Made by a program: the position numbers and the translations under genes. Below, in pieces: positions 61,145 through 64,000 of a stretch of 64,000 bases of DNA. The notes beneath the pieces are model-generated. The model was not told the origin of the DNA. It ran no database searches and saw nothing but the letters and a program-made list of their open reading frames with translations. This DNA comes from Anaerotruncus sp. MC2020 (GTDB lineage: Bacteria > Bacillota > Clostridia > Oscillospirales > Ruminococcaceae): contig KL370841.1 of assembly GCA_000701945.1 (NCBI GenBank), positions 1 to 64,000 on the forward strand, in the 5' to 3' direction. Within the stretch, counting starts at the first letter, position 1, and every line of letters starts with the position of its first letter.

Positions 61145-63085
61145 ATGATAAAATTAACATTGAAGGACGGAAGCGTCCGCGAGATCGAGTCCGCACAGCC
61201 CGCGGCTGAGATAGTCAAGGGCATCGGCATGGGTCTGTACAAGGCTGCGTGCTGCGTGAAGGTAAACGGCGAGGTCAAGGACCTCCGCACCGTCATCGAC
61301 AGCGACTGCGAGTTCGAGGTCTGCACATTCGACGTCCTCGACGGCAAGAAGACCTTCTGGCACACTGCCTCGCACATCCTTGCACAGGCTGTAAAGCGCC
61401 TCTATCCCGCGGCAAAGCTCGCTATCGGTCCCGCTATCGAGAACGGCTTCTACTACGACTTCGACCTCGAGAAGCCCTTTACTCCCGAGGAGCTCGAGAA
61501 GATAGAGGCTGAGATGAAGAAGATAGTCAAGGAGGGTCTCGCTCTCGAGCAGTTCGAGCTCGCGCCCGCTGACGCTATCGCCAAGCTCAAGGAAATGGAC
61601 GAGCCCTACAAGGTAGAGCTCTGCGAGGAGCACGCCGACAAGGGCGAGCCTATCTCGTTCTACAAGCAGGGCGAGTTCACCGACCTCTGCGCGGGGCCTC
61701 ACCTCATGACTACCGAGCCCGTCAAGGCGTTCAAGCTCATCTCATGTACAGGCGCTTACTGGCGCGGCAACGAGAAGAACAAGATGCTCAGCCGTGTTTA
61801 CGCTATCGCATTCCCCAAGGCTTCTCAGCTTGACGAGTACCTCAAAATGATAGAGGAGGCAAAGCTCCGCGACCACAAGAAGCTCGGCAAGGAGCTCGGA
61901 CTCTTCATGTTCGACCACACTGCTCCCGGTATGCCCTACTGGCTCCCCAGAGGCTGGAAGCTGTTCAACGCTCTGCTCGAGTACTGGCGCGGCGTTCACG
62001 AGGACCACGACTACACCGAGATTTCAGGCCCCGTGCTCTCCAAGAAGGAGCTGTGGGTGACATCGGGTCACTGGGACCACTATCAGGACGGTATGTTCGT
62101 TATCCCCGCTGAGGAGGATAACGAGGTGTACTGCGCTAAGCCGATGAACTGCCCGAACGCTATCAAGGTCTACATGAACAGACAGCGCTCGTACAAGGAG
62201 CTCCCGCTCAAGTTCAATCAGGTAGACGTTATCCACCGCAAGGAGAAGTCAGGCGAGCTCAACGGTCTGTTCCGCGTTCAGCAGTTCAGACAGGACGACG
62301 CTCATATCCTCGTTTCCGAGGAGCAGATAGCCTCCGAGATAAACGATATCATGGACATCGCGACCGAGATGTACAACACCTTCGGTCTCGAGTACAAGGC
62401 TGAGCTCTCCACACGTCCCGACGACTACATGGGCGACATCAACGTATGGAACAAGGCTGAGGCTGACCTCAAGGCTATCCTCGAGGAGAAGTACGGTCCC
62501 GACGGCTACGAGCTCAACGAGGGCGACGGTGCGTTCTACGGTCCTAAGATAGACCTCAAGATGAAGGACGCTATCGGCCGTGAGTGGCAGATGGGCACTA
62601 TCCAGCTCGACTTCCAGCTCCCGCTCAACTTCAAGATGAAGTACATCGCATCGGACGGCTCCGAGAAGCAGCCCGTTATGATTCACCGCGCTATATTTGG
62701 CTCGTTCGAGCGCTTCATCGGTATCATCACCGAGAACTTCAAGGGCGCGTTCCCGTTCTGGCTCTCGCCCATGCAGGTAGGTATCGTGCCTATCCGCACC
62801 GAGCACAACGAGTACGCTAAGAAGGTGGCAGACCTCCTCAAGAAGAACCGCATCAGGGTCGAGGCTGACTACACCGACGACAACATGAAGAACAAGATAA
62901 AGAAGTTCAAGGACTTCAAGGACCCGTACGTTGTCATCATCGGCGACAGCGAGGCTGCAAACGAGCAAGTATCTATCAATATCCGCGGAAACAAGCAGCT
63001 CAAGAACGTGCCGCTCGACAAGTTCATCGAGATGTGCCGCACTATGAACGAGGAGCATTCGCTCGACGTCATAGATACGCTTTAA
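61145..63085 (+). CDS. thrS: Threonyl-tRNA synthetase
   Basis: A 646-aa class II synthetase: TGS domain (to about 62), editing domain with HTASHILAQAVKRLYP and FTDLCAGPHL (zinc/editing His and Cys), catalytic core with motif 1, motif 2 and ELSTRPDDYMGD, KPMNCPNAIKVY, zinc ligands, and an anticodon-binding domain ending in VDVIDTL-type tail. AAGGAG lies upstream of the ATG. It is the natural target of the threonine T-box 940 bases upstream, but two genes now intervene. Confidence 0.97.
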   Translation: MIKLTLKDGSVREIESAQPAAEIVKGIGMGLYKAACCVKVNGEVKDLRTVIDSDCEFEVCTFDVLDGKKTFWHTASHILAQAVKRLYPAAKLAIGPAIENGFYYDFDLEKPFTPEELEKIEAEMKKIVKEGLALEQFELAPADAIAKLKEMDEPYKVELCEEHADKGEPISFYKQGEFTDLCAGPHLMTTEPVKAFKLISCTGAYWRGNEKNKMLSRVYAIAFPKASQLDEYLKMIEEAKLRDHKKLGKELGLFMFDHTAPGMPYWLPRGWKLFNALLEYWRGVHEDHDYTEISGPVLSKKELWVTSGHWDHYQDGMFVIPAEEDNEVYCAKPMNCPNAIKVYMNRQRSYKELPLKFNQVDVIHRKEKSGELNGLFRVQQFRQDDAHILVSEEQIASEINDIMDIATEMYNTFGLEYKAELSTRPDDYMGDINVWNKAEADLKAILEEKYGPDGYELNEGDGAFYGPKIDLKMKDAIGREWQMGTIQLDFQLPLNFKMKYIASDGSEKQPVMIHRAIFGSFERFIGIITENFKGAFPFWLSPMQVGIVPIRTEHNEYAKKVADLLKKNRIRVEADYTDDNMKNKIKKFKDFKDPYVVIIGDSEAANEQVSINIRGNKQLKNVPLDKFIEMCRTMNEEHSLDVIDTL

Positions 63086-63095
63086 TCAACGCAAG

Positions 63096-63131
63096 ACAGC
63101 CGTAATGAAGCTAATGCTTCTTTACGGCTGT
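63096..63131 (+). terminator. thrS terminator
   Basis: ACAGCCGTAA / TTACGGCTGT and GAAGC / GCTTC with one mismatch, followed by TTTCTG. Nearly the same sequence as the rnhA terminator at 38511-38550. Confidence 0.85.
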
Positions 63132-63247
63132 TTCTGAAAGCATAGAGAAAAAATGACCGCCCTGACTCCGACATAAGGGCGGCTATTCTTATTGTACCGT
63201 GGTTTCACGAAGTGTCAGGTGCTTTGTCGGGCTGTACGGCACAAAAG

Positions 63248-63281
63248 AAGAAGCGGGAAAGGTCGCCCCTTCCCGCTTCTT
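63248..63281. terminator. Bidirectional terminator
   Basis: AAGAAGCGGGAA / TTCCCGCTTCTT stem, 10-base loop, followed by CTTTTTTT; between thrS and the convergent partial gene. Confidence 0.85.
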
Positions 63282-63320
63282 CTTTTTTTATATTGAGGAA
63301 CTATTATGAATGAAACCTGC

Positions 63321-64000
63321 TTATTTATTGGTGCCGTCGAATACGTAGATGAACTTCACACTGCCATCCATGTCGTCCGACTTGCCTGAGAATGTGCCGT
63401 AATCCTTCGCCGCGTCACGGACTGCCTTGAAGCGCTCGGTGATGTCTGGCAGAGCCTCGTCCATGACTGCGCTCAGCTTGCTGATGCCCTCGTCGTTGAA
63501 CTTGTTCATGCCGTCGTTGAGCTGCTTTGCACCGTCCTTCAGCTGACCGATACCGCTCGTGAGAGCAGGTACGCTGTCGTGGAGAGTGCCTATGCCTGTG
63601 TAGAGAGCACCCGCGCCGCTGTTAAGCTGCTCCGCGCCCGTGCTGAGCCTGAGCATATTCTGATATATCGTATCAGCGCCGCCGCCGAGCTGACCGCTTG
63701 CAGTCACGAGCTGACCGAGACCGTTGTCGAGTGCATACGAGCCCGCATACGCCTGACCTATGCCGTCGTTGAGAGCTCCCGCGCCCGTGTAGAGCTGAGC
63801 TGTGCCGCTCTTGAGGTCATACGCGCCCGCTGAGAGCTGCGCAAGTCCGCTGTTGAGCGAGGTATTGCCCGCGGAGAGCTGTGCGATGCCCGCGATGAGC
63901 TGTTCAAGTCCGCCTGTGAGGCTGCCGCTGCCCGCTGAGAGCGCAGCTATACCGCCGTCGAGCTGTGCCGCACCGTCCGATACCGACTTAGCGCCCGCCG
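63321..64000 (-). CDS. C-terminal part of a YhgE/Pip- or MMPL-type membrane protein (partial)
   Basis: The frame is open to the window end; at least 226 residues are visible. They form a regular repeat of about seven to eleven residues with Gly (QLSAGNTSLNSG, QLSAGAYDLKSG, QLYTGAGALNDG), the extended helical repeat of YhgE/Pip proteins and of clostridial MMPL/RND exporters. The end KDYGTFSGKSDDMDGSVKFI and then YVFDGTNK is soluble, with no membrane helix, as in the C-termini of those MMPL exporters. The start lies beyond 64000. Confidence 0.75.
   Translation of the reverse strand, partial: AGAKSVSDGAAQLDGGIAALSAGSGSLTGGLEQLIAGIAQLSAGNTSLNSGLAQLSAGAYDLKSGTAQLYTGAGALNDGIGQAYAGSYALDNGLGQLVTASGQLGGGADTIYQNMLRLSTGAEQLNSGAGALYTGIGTLHDSVPALTSGIGQLKDGAKQLNDGMNKFNDEGISKLSAVMDEALPDITERFKAVRDAAKDYGTFSGKSDDMDGSVKFIYVFDGTNK

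Overview
The window looks like a low-to-mid GC anaerobic Firmicute of the Ruminococcaceae/Oscillospiraceae, most like Ruminococcus. Signs: a cellulosome-type dockerin protein with Thr-rich linkers and leucine-rich repeats, a GH94 cellobiose phosphorylase, sporulation genes (spoVS, spoVAD, spoVAE, spoIID), consensus sigma-A promoters with strong Shine-Dalgarno sites, and a monoderm type IV pilus locus of the kind linked to cellulose adhesion in R. albus. Species is not claimed.

Layout. 1-300: 5' end and promoter of a leftward 16S rRNA operon. 400-16,800: a complete type IV pilus locus, almost all leftward: pilC, a fused pilM-pilN, pilO, a very large tip-like minor pilin, two more prepilins, divergent pilD, pilB, pilT, an O-antigen-ligase-like protein, the probable major pilin, an S41 protease and another prepilin. 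No pilP/pilQ is present, as expected without an outer membrane. 17,200-25,800: asparagine synthetase, a YmdB-like phosphodiesterase, SpoVS, a uridine-kinase-like protein, a CNNM/CBS protein, and an unusual fusion of a YidC/Oxa1 insertase with a CDP-glycerol glycerophosphotransferase. 26,100-33,800: spoVAD-spoVAE, a CPBP protease, a lone MazF, the LRR/dockerin protein and proS. 33,900-39,900: two phage-like orphans, a second CPBP protease, a glycosyltransferase, a Cys-cluster protein, rnhA (apparently with an ATA start), a small leader-like protein and SpoIID. 40,000-51,800: citrate synthase and a lipoprotein, then a compact rightward run of response regulator, histidine kinase, yqhQ, prmC, recA, recX, rimO and pgsA, a highly structured intergenic region and a DtxR-like regulator. 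52,000-64,000: a membrane protein, cellobiose phosphorylase, an ABC transporter with an S41 protease, a threonine T-box, a small unknown gene, a REP-associated tyrosine transposase (RAYT), thrS and the end of an efflux/YhgE-like membrane protein.

Most notable is a REP/RAYT system. From 25.8 kb on, about 20 copies of a short palindrome are scattered through intergenic DNA. Each begins GTAGGGG and most end in CCCG, and the paired arms change sequence while keeping complementarity. They often occur as inverted doublets. Three copies are an 81-bp composite form whose inner hairpin shows a compensatory base-pair change. The candidate mobiliser at 60,612 carries two in-frame inverted copies of the same repeat in its own coding sequence, and it lies between a threonine T-box and thrS, so its transcription may be tied to threonyl-tRNA starvation. 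Other points of interest are the YidC-glycerophosphotransferase fusion, the PilM-PilN fusion that keeps the INLL docking motif, and the stacked inverted repeats before the DtxR-like gene.
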